Shown one piece after another: positions 47,390 to 59,549 of a DNA stretch of 64,000 nucleotides. The position numbers and the translations under genes are program-made. Position 1 is the first letter of the stretch. Each line of letters starts with the position of its first letter. The stretch is from positions 5,942,501 to 6,006,500 of the forward strand of contig NC_071670.1 in NCBI RefSeq assembly GCF_028554725.1, given 5' to 3'. The notes under the pieces are model-generated. The model was not told where the DNA came from. It saw only the letters and a program-made list of their open reading frames with translations, and ran no database searches. The stretch is from Zeugodacus cucurbitae (taxonomy: Eukaryota > Arthropoda > Insecta > Diptera > Tephritidae).

Positions 47390-48203
47390 TCAAAACAACA
47401 GATCTACGACCTTCAGCCAAAGGCTACGGATAGTAGGAGTTCTCAGAGCGCAAAGAATCCTCTTATGACTCCTCTTTCTCAAATCTCAAAAAAAAAACTC
47501 AAAAAAAAAAAAAAACTAAACGTAGTCCATAACAGCAAGAAGGCATTGAGCAATCTGAAAGGCAAAGTACAATTAGACTTAGTCTGGGTTCCCGGGCATA
47601 GGCACATCTTCGGTAACGAAAGGGTAGACGAGTTGGCAAAAGCAGGAACCGTTCTAGACGAATCCGAAGCTGAGCCAATACTATGCCCTCTAGGAACGAT
47701 CAAAAGAGAGCTCAACATTCAATTGGAACAATTAGCAGAGAACAGATGGAAGAATACAACAAAATATAAAATAGATAAACAGACATGGCCAAAATATGAT
47801 AAGACTAGATCTACGGTATTATTAAATAGGTCCAGGAAAAGTATTTTCAGACTTACAGCTACTCTAACAGGTCATTGGCCATTTGGAGAACATGCAATGA
47901 AATGGGCATACGCTATAATAACATTTGGAGGGAAATAAGGAAACAATTTTCCATTTTCTCTGTGAATGTCCAGCCCTATCGCAGATCCGACACAAGACAC
48001 TAGGAAGCCATCAGGCATCAATCCTTGAATGGATATCAAGTAAAGACATATCGGATATAAGTAGCTTCATCGAAAACACAAAGTGGTTTGAACGGAAAGA
48101 TGAAACGGGATAACAGTAAATTATAAGGTCTGCGAACAGTGTATCAAAATGGCACATCTAGTGCTAATAGGGCCATAAAATGATATGGCAGCACTCCTAC
48201 CTA
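47390..48203 (+). mobile_element. LINE gamma, RNase H domain to 3' end
   Basis: An open stretch encodes the second half of an RNase H: KALSNLKGKVQLDLVWVPGH, GNERVDELAKAGT, then the linker (CPLGTIKRELN) and LTATLTGHWPFGEHAMK. A frameshift near 47930 leads to ETIFHFLCECPAL (HxxxxC knuckle) and a stop near 48112. A 3' tail ends TACCTAACCTAACC. An A-rich run at 47490-47518 has probably replaced or eroded the first part of RNase H. The family differs from alpha and beta in sequence but shares layout and tail. Confidence 0.8.
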
Positions 48204-49369
48204 ACCTAACCAGAAAATTACATTGCTGAAATCAGACTGGATCTGGAGTCTTAAGAGTAGTGGCTTCTACAGTATATGAAGCAGTTTAGAACTGGATGGC
48301 GCTATGAGTACTATGTAAAGATACAAGAGTCGGTACATATGAACTTGCTTTCCTCGTCGACTCTCTAACTAATGCATTACTTGATGTAAATATGTTAATT
48401 AATGAAAGAATGAAGCAACTGAGACGCAGATTAGACATAATTAAGTGCAATCACACAAACAACAAACTGTCAAAAAAAATGGGTGCAATGCCGCCAACGA
48501 TGTAATAATGTATAGAAAGTAAGAAGAAAATAAGAAGCAGTGAAAATGTTAACATGGAAAAAGTAAAGTGGAAAAAAGTAACGAAAATAATGCAAAGAAA
48601 ATTCGGAAAAATAGAAAAACAGTAACAAAGTTTTTTTTCTATTTTGTGTGTATGTTTATGTGTATGTATGTATGTATTCATATGTTAACTGAAAAATGCT
48701 CAAGCAAACACGAAAGTGAGATTAGTGAAATATTTGTAAGAAGACTTATTAGTTTGTAAACTGACGAATGTGTGAGCAAAAGAAACGACTGAAATAATCG
48801 CAAGTAGATTTATAACAAACAAATGTGCGCTTAAACTATTAAAATTCAAAAATACATACATACATACACACAATCTTTATATGTTTGTATGTAAGGTTGT
48901 GTGCAGCAAACAAATGTTTTCCAATATGAATGCTTCAGAGTAAATTGGAAATTAGGCGAATGCTTGCTATGTGACGCTGCAAACACAATGAAAGCGATAT
49001 ATACGCATATAAATATAGATACATATATGAGTGTGTGTATGAATGCATTAAACACACATCCACACATACATACATACAAACATTATGTACAGTTAAGAAA
49101 ATGCTTGAGTGCATGCGCATATGTACACAGCGAAACATACAATCATACAAATGTGCGTATGTATGCGTTATGCCACACTCTCACTTCCCTTTATTTGCGC
49201 TCCCACTCTCAAAATATACTAGAGCACACCCACTCTCATTCACGCGCAGTTTGCTTGCTTTTACACGCGCATCCCACATGTGTATGTTTGTAGTATGTAT
49301 GTATGTATATGTAGCGCCTACTCGTAAAAAGACAATTTTTGTATGTATCTAGCCCCTTTCGCTGTGTTT
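48204..49369. other. Gene-free stretch rich in TATG/CATA repeats
   Basis: GTATGTATG and ACATACATAC runs at about 48650-48680, 48854-48872, 49060-49080 and 49285-49310. All frames here are simple-repeat artefacts. Confidence 0.45.
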
Positions 49370-49455
49370 GTGGCATTTCCAGTGAAAAGTTCCAAAGCAA
49401 ATTTTCCGCTGTCGAACGGCAACGTACGCAGCGTTCGCTGTCTGTAAAGTCACTG
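49370..49455 (+). promoter_or_regulatory. Candidate leader exon with GTAAGT donor
   Basis: A GC-normal patch (GTCGAACGGCAACGTACGCAG) following an initiator-like TTTCCAGTGA ends at CACT|GTAAGTG near 49455. This could be a non-coding first exon for the downstream start exon at 56085; nothing links them directly. Confidence 0.2.
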
Positions 49456-49737
49456 TAAGTGAAAAGTGAATGTTAAAGTGAATGACTACAAAACTGCTTG
49501 GCACAGTGGTGCGTTAGGCGAGAGAAATTGGTTAAAAATAATTAATATTAATTTTTGAGGAAAAATATATGAATATTTTCGCGAACAAAGTGATTAAGTT
49601 TGTGAATAAATTTGATTCTTCTGCCATACAGTGGGTCTTAATAATTTTTAAAAAATTTCAAAAAAAAATAAAACCTTTTATTTTCATATTTTGTTTTAAA
49701 TTTAGTCGTCTGTTTTACTATTTCTTAACTTTTTGCT

Positions 49738-50545
49738 AAACCGTATTTCGGTAGGTAGGTAAAGTGATTGTCAAAAGATGCACCTCTGCCTTTACGAGGC
49801 CCATTATGAATCCACTCGGACTAAAGCCTCTTACACTACAATGTCCTTTTTTAACCACTCTGTGTGCTTTTATAAAGTTGAGCAGCTCAACAAGTTTAAC
49901 GTGCGCAACTTCCGAGATGTTGTCTAGAAAACCATGTCCGATTGTTGTGAGTCTTTTCCTGTACAATGCTTTGCATTCACATAGAAGATGCACAATAGTC
50001 TCTTCTCCTTCTATTTCCTGGCAGCTTCTGCAGTAGTCATTGTTCGGTAACCCCAGTCGGTCGGCATGTCTTCCAATAAGACAATGACCACTAGAGTTCT
50101 TATGACCTTCCTTTCAAATTTCAGTAGCCGGTTCGTACGGCCTTTATTCCAATTAGGGCACGTCTGCCTGCTAGTTGAACAAGTCATAGTTTCTATTCAC
50201 TTGCATTCAGCCCAATGTATGACTTGCCTATCAATTAAGTACTTACAAGTGGCCAACGGTATGCATATATTCTCCTTACTCGGATCCAATTGTGAGGTTG
50301 TGCCTAATCTGGCTTGTTTATTTGCCACACAGTTACCTGGAATTTCACAGTGTCCAGGAACCCATTGCAGGTTTATCATGTAGTATAAAGTCAGTTCCAT
50401 TAATATTTCATGGTATTCTTTCACTATCTTAGAGAAGATCCTTAGGGTCTTAAGTAATTTTAAAGCCGCTTGGCTGTCTGTAAAAATATATATATTTGTA
50501 GTTGTAAGCACCCTCTTTGCCAGCACGAGCAGGCTTTTTTTATTG
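49738..50545 (-). mobile_element. LINE beta, RNase H domain to 3' end, inverted
   Basis: On the minus strand: NIYIFTDSQAALKLLKTLR (catalytic Asp in TDSQAA), INLQWVPGHCEIPGNCVANK, QARLGTTSQLD, then, after shifts, LIGRHADRLGLP, NNDYCRSCQEIEGEETIVHL, LCECKALYRKR and SEVAHVKLVELLNFIKAHRVV. It is the longest copy of the family also seen at 8.4 and 42.0 kb. Upstream RT is missing. At least two frameshifts make it inactive. Confidence 0.85.
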
Positions 50546-50559
50546 CAGCAATCTTTATT

Positions 50560-51900
50560 TTTTTTAATATTATTTATTTGTTATTTTGCTTCACTGTATG
50601 TAAAAAAAATATTTAAAATTTACACATTTTCAAAATTTTATAAATTTTACTGTTAAATTTCGTTTCTGTACCACTGTAAATTGACTTCGCCGAATGTCGA
50701 CTTACATATTTATATGCACCGTGTTTGTATGTTTGTAAATTTGTATGTACAGTTCGGAAAATTGGCTATTTGAAGACGCCACACACAGCTAGCTAATGAG
50801 TTTTCCAATACGCTTAGCAGCCGCTCACAGCGTACAGAAGAATATGAAGCAGAAAACGAATAAGCAGAACCAAACGAATACCAAGCTAAATGCCAGAGGA
50901 GCGTCAGCGTCACTAACGCGCTGCTACGCCATATGGCTGAGTGTACGCGCTACGCTAGAGCACACACACACACACACACACATGAGAGCAATGAATTAAT
51001 GGCGAGCAAGCGTACGAACAGACGACCGGCAGCGGCCATTTTGATTTTCGTTTTTCCGGCATGCAAGCGAAACAAAGGTAAAGCAGCAAGCAGCAGAAAC
51101 AACGTACAGTGACGTCGACTGCGCTGTCGCTGTTGCTGTGTAGCTGTAGTACAATGTACAGTATTTTGCGTTTGCAATGCGCTTTTCCAGACATGTTAAA
51201 CATGTAAGCAGCAGCAACAGCGGCAGCGCAGCATAGCAGCTACATAGCTAAGCGACAGCATAGCGTCGTTTCGGGGCAGCAACTGCGACACTCAAGCAGG
51301 CAGAAACTCAGTTTTACGGCGTTTTTCACGGCGGTGTTTGAGCGAATCATTTTCCCGGCGAGAAAATTCTCAAAATTTATTGAAAAAAGGTGAAAATTTA
51401 AATAAAAAAACAACAACTGCATAAATTTCATAAAATAAAGCAACGCGCAATTTTTACAAGCAAAAATTAGCCACAAAAAGTGTGATTTAAACGCAGAAAA
51501 TACAATTAAATATTTTTTCATGTGAAAATTTCAAGCGTACAGTGCGTGGTTTGAGCGTTGCGCTCCGATCGAGCTGAGAAAATTTGAGAAAATAAAAATT
51601 ACAGAGCGTACATACTGGATACATAACCTCAATGTGTGAAGCGGTGTGAAAGAGAATTGAGAAAAAAAAAATTATAAAAATAAATTTCAAAAAAATTTTA
51701 AATTTTTAAATATTTTTTCTAAAAGTTTGTGTTATCTATGCCGCAGACAACAGCAATGCGAGTGTAAACTATAATAAGAAATATTGAAGCACTAAAATTA
51801 TATATACAAATGTAAATATATGTAAATTCAGAGAACGTACTAAACATTATATTGATAACAAACTATATTTAAACAGAAATTAAAAAAAAATGTGAAAAAC
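50560..51900 (+). promoter_or_regulatory. Candidate promoter and 5' leader region
   Basis: A clear composition change: a GC-rich tract with (CA)n at 50961-50982, a TGACGTC CRE-like site (51114), CAGCAGCAACAGCGGCAGCG, then an initiator-like ACTCAGTTTT (A at 51310), passing into an A-rich tract with no long frames, as in fly 5' leaders. No TATA box placed properly. It faces the candidate start exon at 55830-56182 on the same strand, about 4.5 kb downstream. Confidence 0.3.
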
Positions 51901-54900
51901 TAAAACCAAAATTTAGAAAAATTTACTATACGCATTTTTCGCACAAAAGAAACACTTAAACACGAAAAGCCAAAAATTACGTAAAAGAAACACTTAATAA
52001 TTATACTAGAGAAATAAAAACATATCGGAATTTTCATTAAAATTGTTTATAAATATTTTTTTACTAAATACTTCGCACAAAATATTGAAATAAAAAACAG
52101 TTTCTTATTATTTGCTATAGTTCTTCTAGTATTCGTTTTGCGACTTTCTGATTGTAATTGACACTAAATGGTCCAACTAGCATGAAGCTGTCTCCGAAAC
52201 AACTGCGGTATTTCCTTACAAAAATCGATGATTTTGGATATTGCTTACTGAGGGAAGAAATTTGTGGCTATCTGAGCCAATTTATACCAAATTCGATAAA
52301 TCTTTGCTTTTTAAACACGGTTTTAATGATCTTTTCTCATAGAAACTTAGGCTCTCGATGTGTTTCTAGAGCATTATACTAGGCTCAAATGCTTCTATTT
52401 CATTCTAAAAAGTCGTCATATCACCCTTCATGTTGTTCCAAGACTTGAAACACAATGTAGACTCTTCTGTGGCTTCCGTAGCCTAATGTCATCAATGAAT
52501 TGACTAACTGCCTTTAAACCCCAGCTATGTTTATCGTTCTAATTGGAATTTGAATTAATCGTAAGACTCATTTTGAACTTATAAGCTGACTGATGTCAAA
52601 TTTCGTACGACTTGAGAGAACTTATAAGAGTCTGCTAAGATATGTATAAAAGCAAGAGCGAAAATGCTTCAACACAGCCGTCACCACTTAAACCACTTTG
52701 ATGGCTTATTTTGCACTATCTCTGAATCGCGAAGCAGACCTGTAAGTTTGTCTTTATACGCTCGAGCTCCCACACTACTGAGATGGAGTCTGAAATTGAG
52801 TTCCTTTCCCAAAAATCCATATCTATGAAGCTTCTATTTGCTTTTAGAGGAGTCATTCCTTAATTAGTACGTCACTTTTTCAGTGCTCGCAAAAAAATTA
52901 ACCACAATATCGGATTCCCTGTAACAATGCATCGAGAAACAAACCAGCATGGTTGTCTTTACACTCTCAAGCTCCAACACTACTCAGCTGGGGTTTGGAA
53001 TTCGATTTCCTTTCTGTAAAATGAATCCCGTACGTTTATAGAACACATGACTGGTGTTAGTCCAACGGTTTGAATATTCTCAGAGCTCTTAACAGAAGTA
53101 CAAACTATGACGCAGTTCCAGAACCGCTGAAAGTTCGAATATCACAGCAGTAGTTACGCAGCTTGAACGGAGCTCTACTCTCCGAGGGACAAGAAATGGT
53201 CAAGGTATTATTAAATGGGAGACTTGCAGATGCTATAACTAAGCCTACCTACCGATGTATGTATACGAAGTTCTGCCGATAGTTGGATTTCTACGTGAAC
53301 ATACCGGCCTCGCCTCATAATTTTCACGATATAATAACAACACCAACAGCATCAATATATAGATGCGTTCGTTATTGAGAAAAATAGCATCTATCAAATT
53401 TTTTTTTCGTATACTATAGTATGAAAAAATATATATTTTTTTCTTTGAAATAAAATCTTCATTTTTAATTTTTATTTATTTAATTTTCTTTCTATAGAAA
53501 AAATCTCTCTATTTCAGTGGTAATTTTTAGAAATTTTAAGGTTTTTTGTTAATAAATCTGACATTTAATTTTCAAAAGGGCATAAGTCAAATTTTTGCAA
53601 TTTTTTGGATGTGATCTCAAAGGCATTTCAAAAAAATTTAAGAATTTTTTATTAACAAAAACGACTACAAAATACTATTTTTCACATATTTGGCAATTAT
53701 GCAAAATATAGTGCGAAAATAAATAAAATAATAAAAAGTTCCAACCACTACTCGCTGTAGAAAAATATTTTACTATCTACAACAGCCCTTGAACTACCCG
53801 CAACTATGCCGCTCCTGCAAGCAAGCAAATGAAAAAAAGGAAAAAAGAAAATACACACTTCTTACTACTACACTTTTACTACTACTACTTTTACTACGCT
53901 ACGCCAAATTTTTACTCGCATTTCTTTATAGTAAATTTTGTTTACAATCTTCTTTTTTCACCTACTACTTGCATTTGCAGCGCTGCAGCACACTTAATGC
54001 CATTTTACATTCAACAGAACAAAAAAGCTGCCAACAATTAGCTGACAGCAAAAAATTTTCAACAAAAAGCCAAAAAAATGTGTATGAAAAACGAATGAAA
54101 ACACGAATATGGTAGCGGCGCAGCGCAGCGTGAATCCCTACAAGAGCATTTTCATCACCGACATCCATCAAAAAATGCCAAACATTTATACACTACTTCG
54201 ATTTTTTTTTCTGCATTCATTTCTACATTTTTCCGTTAGTTTTCGTGTTTCTCATTTTTCCGCTGTTTAAATGCTTCCTTTTACTTTCTTTCGTTCGTTC
54301 GTTCGCCTACAAGTTAGTTTTTCACTGCCACCCCCTAGTTTGTATATAGAAAGTACTTGTATATACTTGGCTTTTCTTCGCTCTCGCTGGAGTTTTCATC
54401 ACCTTCTCATGCCCCACCACTCATTACATATACACTTCCATTACCGCTATTTGCTTTACACATTCATTCGTTTTATTTCTATTTTTGTTGTCGGCGCTTT
54501 CCAGTCGGTATCGGCCGTGTCGGCAGCCATTGAGCCGCTCTAACCCCACAAGCGGTGGGATTGTTTTCACGCAAGTCGCCCACAGTGGCTCCTCATATAA
54601 GTACTCATGCATTCTTATTGGAAATTCTTAAGGAATGTGTTCCAAGTGGCAAAAAGAGGAAATTGTAGGATTCACTCAGCGAAAACCAATATAAAATATT
54701 GGGAGAAAAGCCGGTAATATTGTTATAATTTTCTGTCGGACTCAACATAAAACTCAATAAAACCCGGGTTCTGAGTTGGTCTGTCATGAGTTGGTCTGTT
54801 CTAGGTTGGTCTTTGATCTTGTGGGTTCTATGTGAGTTTTGAAAAGACTTTGCTTCTGTAGTCTCTATACCCTAAAAGCAGTACTATAATATGGACCAAT

Positions 54901-55829
54901 GCAAATAGTTCTAATCAGTCCTAACTAGGTCATACTTTAGCGAATTCGAATTAGCAGACTTATTTCAATTGCTCAACGATCTTTTATCAGATATCCAGGC
55001 TCAATCCTCAATATCTTAGTAACCCAATTATGTATATCCAATACTCCGACGAGATTTTCTTCTGAATTGGCTCGGCAGGTCTTACAATGGCAATCACAAA
55101 TGAGGAGCAGACTTTTTTCTCTTTCACTTCCTGATACCACTTATGGTTGGGACTCGGAATTGGTCTTGGTTTATATGAAATGAGAACCTCAAAGCATACG
55201 AGGAGTTTCGACAAATGTTTGGTTAATAAGAAATGTTTTTCTGTCGATTCCTAAGAAAGAACTTCTACAGGGTTTTCCCACAATTTGTTGGAGCTTTCCG
55301 CTTAAATTGTTGAGATTACAATATCAACCCAAGTTTCAATCCATAGACAGGCTTATATGACTCTGAGTCATACTTCGATGGTTTAAGGAATATAATTCTT
55401 TTTTAACCCGCCATAAACGATATGCTATTATAGAGATATGATATGATATTATAGAGAAAATTTATATATACATATTTATGGATATTTTTGAATCTTTCTG
55501 TTAATTTAAGCTCTATAGTCTCTCAAAGCATTATAACGAAAAACGAAAAATCTCTGAAAATTCCTCACGGGGTACATAACGGCACCTACGCAATTTCAGA
55601 GCCATTTTTAGCTGACGTCCTTCCATCGCCTTTCACATATACACACACACACAAGCACACACATGCGCGCGTAATTTTCAATATTTTCTCCATTTTCGCC
55701 CAGCAAACAGCTGGAAGACGCATAAAAAAGGACATACGAATTAATAAAATATGTAAATACAATGCCTTATGGCGGCTGAGCTGCAAAAGGAAGACAAAAA
55801 AAATCAATAAAAATTAATTTTCTTTGCAG
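51901..55829. other. Gene-free stretch, possibly intron 1 of the plus-strand gene
   Basis: No gene recognised. A diverged direct duplication of about 205 bp exists: GTCTTTATACGCTCGAGCTCC (about 52750) and GTCTTTACACTCTCAAGCTCC (about 52955). AT-rich around 53400-53720 and pyrimidine-rich at 53790-54500. Frames up to 109 codons lack domains. Confidence 0.35.
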
Positions 55830-56182
55830 GCATTTAATAAAGAGTGTGTGAACATTTGATAAACATAAATAAAAAAAAATTTGGTAAGGTAAAAATTTTT
55901 GCAAGAAAAATTTTTCAACAAAAAAAATTTTGAAAACAGAAAATTTTGGAAAACCGAAAATTTTTGAAAACAGAAAATTATTCAAAACCCAAAATTAAAA
56001 AAAACCGCTTTGTTATACCGTGTAAACAAGCAGTGTTTAACAATTTAATAAAATTTTCATCAAAATCCAACGGCATAGCAAAGTATGCCAACCACTTGCA
56101 ACAGCAATCAACAGCAGTTACAGCAACAACAGCAACAGGCGAATTTATATACAATAAACGCCAGCAATTTGGATTATAACAC
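55830..56182 (+). CDS. Candidate first coding exon, glutamine-rich protein; CDS starts at 56085
   Basis: A pyrimidine tract and TTTGCAG (AG 55828-55829) begin the exon; AC|GTAAGTG (GT 56183) ends it. The ATG at 56085 is the first after an in-frame TAG at 56076 and stays open to the donor: 32 codons plus two bases, phase 2. The peptide opens MPTTCNSN, then a glutamine run with one leucine, then ANLYTINASNLDYN. Low-complexity glutamine starts are common in fly transcription and RNA-binding regulators, but I cannot name this one. Unspliced, the frame would stop at 56184, so the donor is essential to the call. The next exon was not identified and is probably beyond the window. Confidence 0.4.
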
Positions 56183-56798
56183 GTAAGTGCAAATAACTTA
56201 TGTAATTTTCTATTATAAACATTTTTTACATTCAAATTAAATGGAAAATAAAAAAATCTGAAAAATTATTCCAAAAAAGTAGCAATATTGAATGTATTGA
56301 AAAAAATATAAATTATAAATATTTTTTATATATGTAAATTATAAATCTTTTTCGTATTAAAAAAAATGTTGATAACTTTTCTCTTATTAATTTTTGTTAT
56401 ATTGCTGGTATAAACAGAATTAGTTACTTGTCTCTTTATCTCTCTGCAACAAGAGATTTTGCCCACGCAACGCTGCTAAAAATAGCGTCGAGCTTTGCGC
56501 CAACTTCATCCACGTAACAGCCCACACTCCCACTTTGACGCCCACAAGGACGGTATTAACAAACTTTTACTGTTAATTTCATCTATTTTTGGCGTACCAC
56601 AGCTGTAGAGCTCGGTTTTCAAGTGTCAATGTTCGATAAGCAAGCATAAAAGTAAATAATGATATGAAAAGTGGAACTAAATTTAACTTTAGAAGAGAGA
56701 GAGAGAGATACTTTTTTTCTCGGAAAGATCTTTTTAGCAGAATTTTATAAAATTTTGTTGCGATTTTAATACTCCGATGGAAGGGACAAAAGCTTTTT
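56183..56798. other. Start of the following intron (inferred)
   Basis: AT-rich, with a GAGA run at 56694-56708. No gene seen. Confidence 0.3.
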
Positions 56799-56996
56799 TT
56801 AGAGCTTTTGGAATCCTTTCGATCACCTAACGCAGTCGGGTCTTAGTAACAGGAAGCTTAGATTTAGAGCTTTTGGAATCCTTTCGATCATCTAAAGCAG
56901 TTTGGTCTTAGTAACCGAAAGCTTGGATTTAGAGATTTTGGAATCCTTTCTATAACCTAACGCAGTGGGGTCTTAGTAACCTGATACTTGGATTTA
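56799..56996. repeat. 65-bp minisatellite, three copies
   Basis: AGAGCTTTTGGAATCCTTTC at 56802, 56867 and (as AGAGATTTTGG) 56932, each followed by a GATCA-CTAA-GCAGT-GGTCTTAGTAAC block. Divergence is small. Confidence 0.8.
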
Positions 56997-58569
56997 TTTA
57001 TCTACAAACAAGAAAGTAGGGCCGCTACGTCTACGAGGAAACTTCTTTTAAAGTCGTTGGTTAAGAAAAAGTCCATCTTCCATCTCTAAAGCAGATTCAT
57101 TTCAGCTACTACTCAGCTCTTTGCTTAAAGCCTTTCTGACTATCATTCTAGAAGGTTTTGGCTTATCAAAATTCGGTTTTCCAGACCAAAATACTATTGA
57201 CAAGACGTGTCTTTTAACACTAGACGAAACGCATTGCTGATGAGTTCGTTTGGAAGTAAGAACAATGAAATTCGTTCCTGTAGCGATCTCGAGATTCTTC
57301 CCCTTAACTTTTCACATCAAAGGAGTTTCAATATTCTTAAAGTTTATGAATATCTCTGCGTTAGTAACACGATTTTTAGAGAGAGTAATATTTCGATGTA
57401 TATTTCAAGAAGATCTCGGCTTTTCTTGAGCTTTAGGTCCATAAATGGCTTGAACTCTAATTACAGTTTGATAGTTCTCATGTGAACGTCGCTACATCAA
57501 TATCTTACATCTTTCCTTGTCTTAAATCCCTTATACCTTCTTGCACAAACTCGAAAAATGCGCAATACGCACTTTCTTCGTTCCAAAAATACACACTCCA
57601 ACGCTAGACGCTTCCGCATTCATTTCCGATTTACAATGGGAACGCGGAAAAAAGATCAATGCGTTAACCGAAATGTTCCATGCATTAGAACAGTTTTTGT
57701 TTAGCAGTTTATATACGCTACTTTGTCTCCTCTTCACTTCACGACACACACACACGTTCTTGGAGAACCGAAATACCCTAGTCAACTTGAGAAATATAAA
57801 AATAAACAGACACTGAAAAAGAGAAAAAACACGCTATTGCATCACAGACAGACAAGAATTTCCCCACTTCCGTGTCTCGACTAGCAGACGTTGTAGTTTC
57901 CCCCCCAACAGCTAGCGTCTAACGCCCCGTCAGCAGCCAACATCCCAGTAGAGTCAATGCTAAGTTTCCACCGCAACAGTTTTTTTTTAACTCAACATCT
58001 TAGCAACTCGTTGTTGTGTCTGTCTACACCTCAGAACGGCTGTTGAACTTTAGTATTCTATAATAGCAGCAACAGCATAAACATTATGAAAATAGTCAGC
58101 AAGCATACGTTTGACTCTGCGTGCCGCAAACGCTGACTACGGATGCTGTGACGCTAAATTTAGCATGATCGTACAGTGTTCGGCGCATTTCTTTCGTTTC
58201 GTGCGTCTTCGTGCGCGCCCCACTATCTGGCGGGATGCTATGACAAATGCATAAAATACACTAGACAGCGACGACTGACTGCAGCGTTAATCAACGGTTA
58301 GGTGTTCATTGAAATTTTGTGGTCTCTTGCTTGATCGTTCTGTTTTTGTCTTGTGAATGACATCCATCCGATGGTGATCGCAGTGAAAGACACTTTACTC
58401 ATCAATTTACTTGAGTTGAGAGGAACTTCTGAAGTTCTACAGTAAACTGTTCTCTTTTTAGTGTTCTTAACGAAAAACTGTGAAATCTTTCACGTCGAAG
58501 ACACTTTCGAATACACGATTTATAGTCGTCGCTCATTTATCCCAGCTCTCGAAATCTTCTGCGTAGATG
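56997..58569. other. Gene-free stretch
   Basis: No gene recognised. About 57830-58330 is GC-normal and contains CATAAAATAC (58248) upstream of a GACAGCGACGACTGACTGC patch; a promoter is possible but unsupported. Frames at 57207-57485 and 57541-57816 lack domains. Confidence 0.3.
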
Positions 58570-58895
58570 CAAATATTTACAAAGAAATTATCTGAGCTGA
58601 CCGAAAAGCAGGGCCCATTCCTGATTGTCGTAAAGACGGTGGCTGGAATCATCTAAGCATTTCCTCCTCCAATGCTCAGCGTTTACCCGACTGAGGATGA
58701 AACACCTTGGTAGGTACACCTTCGGCGAACCTAGCGAATTGACAATAATTGACATTAGCCTCAAGAAGTAATAGATTCCAAGCGCTTTGTCGCACCGACT
58801 TTCTGATCCGTTGGGAGTTTTTGGTACCACAAAGAACAGTGTTCATAACTGTTCAAGAGAAATCTTTCTGCAAATGCAGTGATCTGCCTTAAGTA
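58570..58895 (+). mobile_element. LINE alpha, short 3' fragment
   Basis: LRMKHLGRYTFGEPSELTII then DISLKK aligns with LGLKHLGKPFFGDPSELARI and DISRLKK of the 26.7 kb copy, followed by the same 3' phrase (TTGGGAGTTTTxGGTACCACA). No knuckle cysteines remain. Stops follow immediately. Confidence 0.75.
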
Positions 58896-58904
58896 AGATA
58901 ACAG

Positions 58905-59545
58905 TGTATACTATCAAACGACATAGTCGGATAGATTCTGTTCTTTGGTGGAACAGCATTCTCACATCAGTTGACATCTTGTCTCTAGCCCTGGGAGTCT
59001 GGCCTGATCTGATCGTCTGACAACCCAACTTACATACCATTAGGCCGTATACAACTGGGATAAGGTAACACGTATTGTATTCAGACGACTTAGTCAGATA
59101 GATTGCGTTCTCGGATGTAACTCAGATTTCGAAATCAGGATAGACGGAAACTTAAACAAAAAACCGGGATCTGATATTAGTTAACATCTTGTCTGGGGCC
59201 TCTTACGTCTAGCCTGGTCTGATCGTCTGACAATCCATCTTCCAAACCCCTAGTCCATATTAAACTGGGAGAAGATAAAACCTAGGCTATTCAGACGACT
59301 TAATAGGATAGATTGCGTTCTCGGGTGGAAATCGGAAGACCGTTTCGAAATAGAGAACGACGAAAACTTAAATAAAAAAAACCAAGAACTCAAATCAGTT
59401 GTCGTCCAGTCGAAAAACCTTGACGTCTGGCCTGGTCTGAACGTCTGACAACCAATCTTACAAACCCCTAGTCCGGATAACATTTCAGACGACTTAGTCT
59501 GATTGATTGCGTACTTGGATAGTCGAATCGAAGTTGAAAAAGGCA
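58905..59545. repeat. Diverged tandem array, about 170-210 bp unit, 3-4 copies
   Basis: CGACATAGTCGGATAGATT (58919), CGACTTAGTCAGATAGATTGCG (59087), CGACTTAATAGGATAGATTGCG (59296) and CGACTTAGTCTGATTGATTGCG (59490) mark the copies. Each unit also carries CTGGTCTGATCGTCTGACAA; TCGTCTGA there and TCAGACGA at the next unit start are reverse complements, giving repeated hairpin potential. Confidence 0.65.
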
Positions 59546-59549
59546 AGAA

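Noticed and set aside
8624..48203. CCTAACC runs as telomere-like repeats
   Set aside because: Each lies at the 3' end of a LINE relic, so they are element tails; flies do not use this telomere repeat.
48854..49310. Overlapping frames on both strands near 49 kb
   Set aside because: All are translations of CATA/TATG simple repeats.
58205..58235. CCACTATCTGGCGGG as an insulator (CTCF-like) site
   Set aside because: At least two core positions mismatch; too weak to call.
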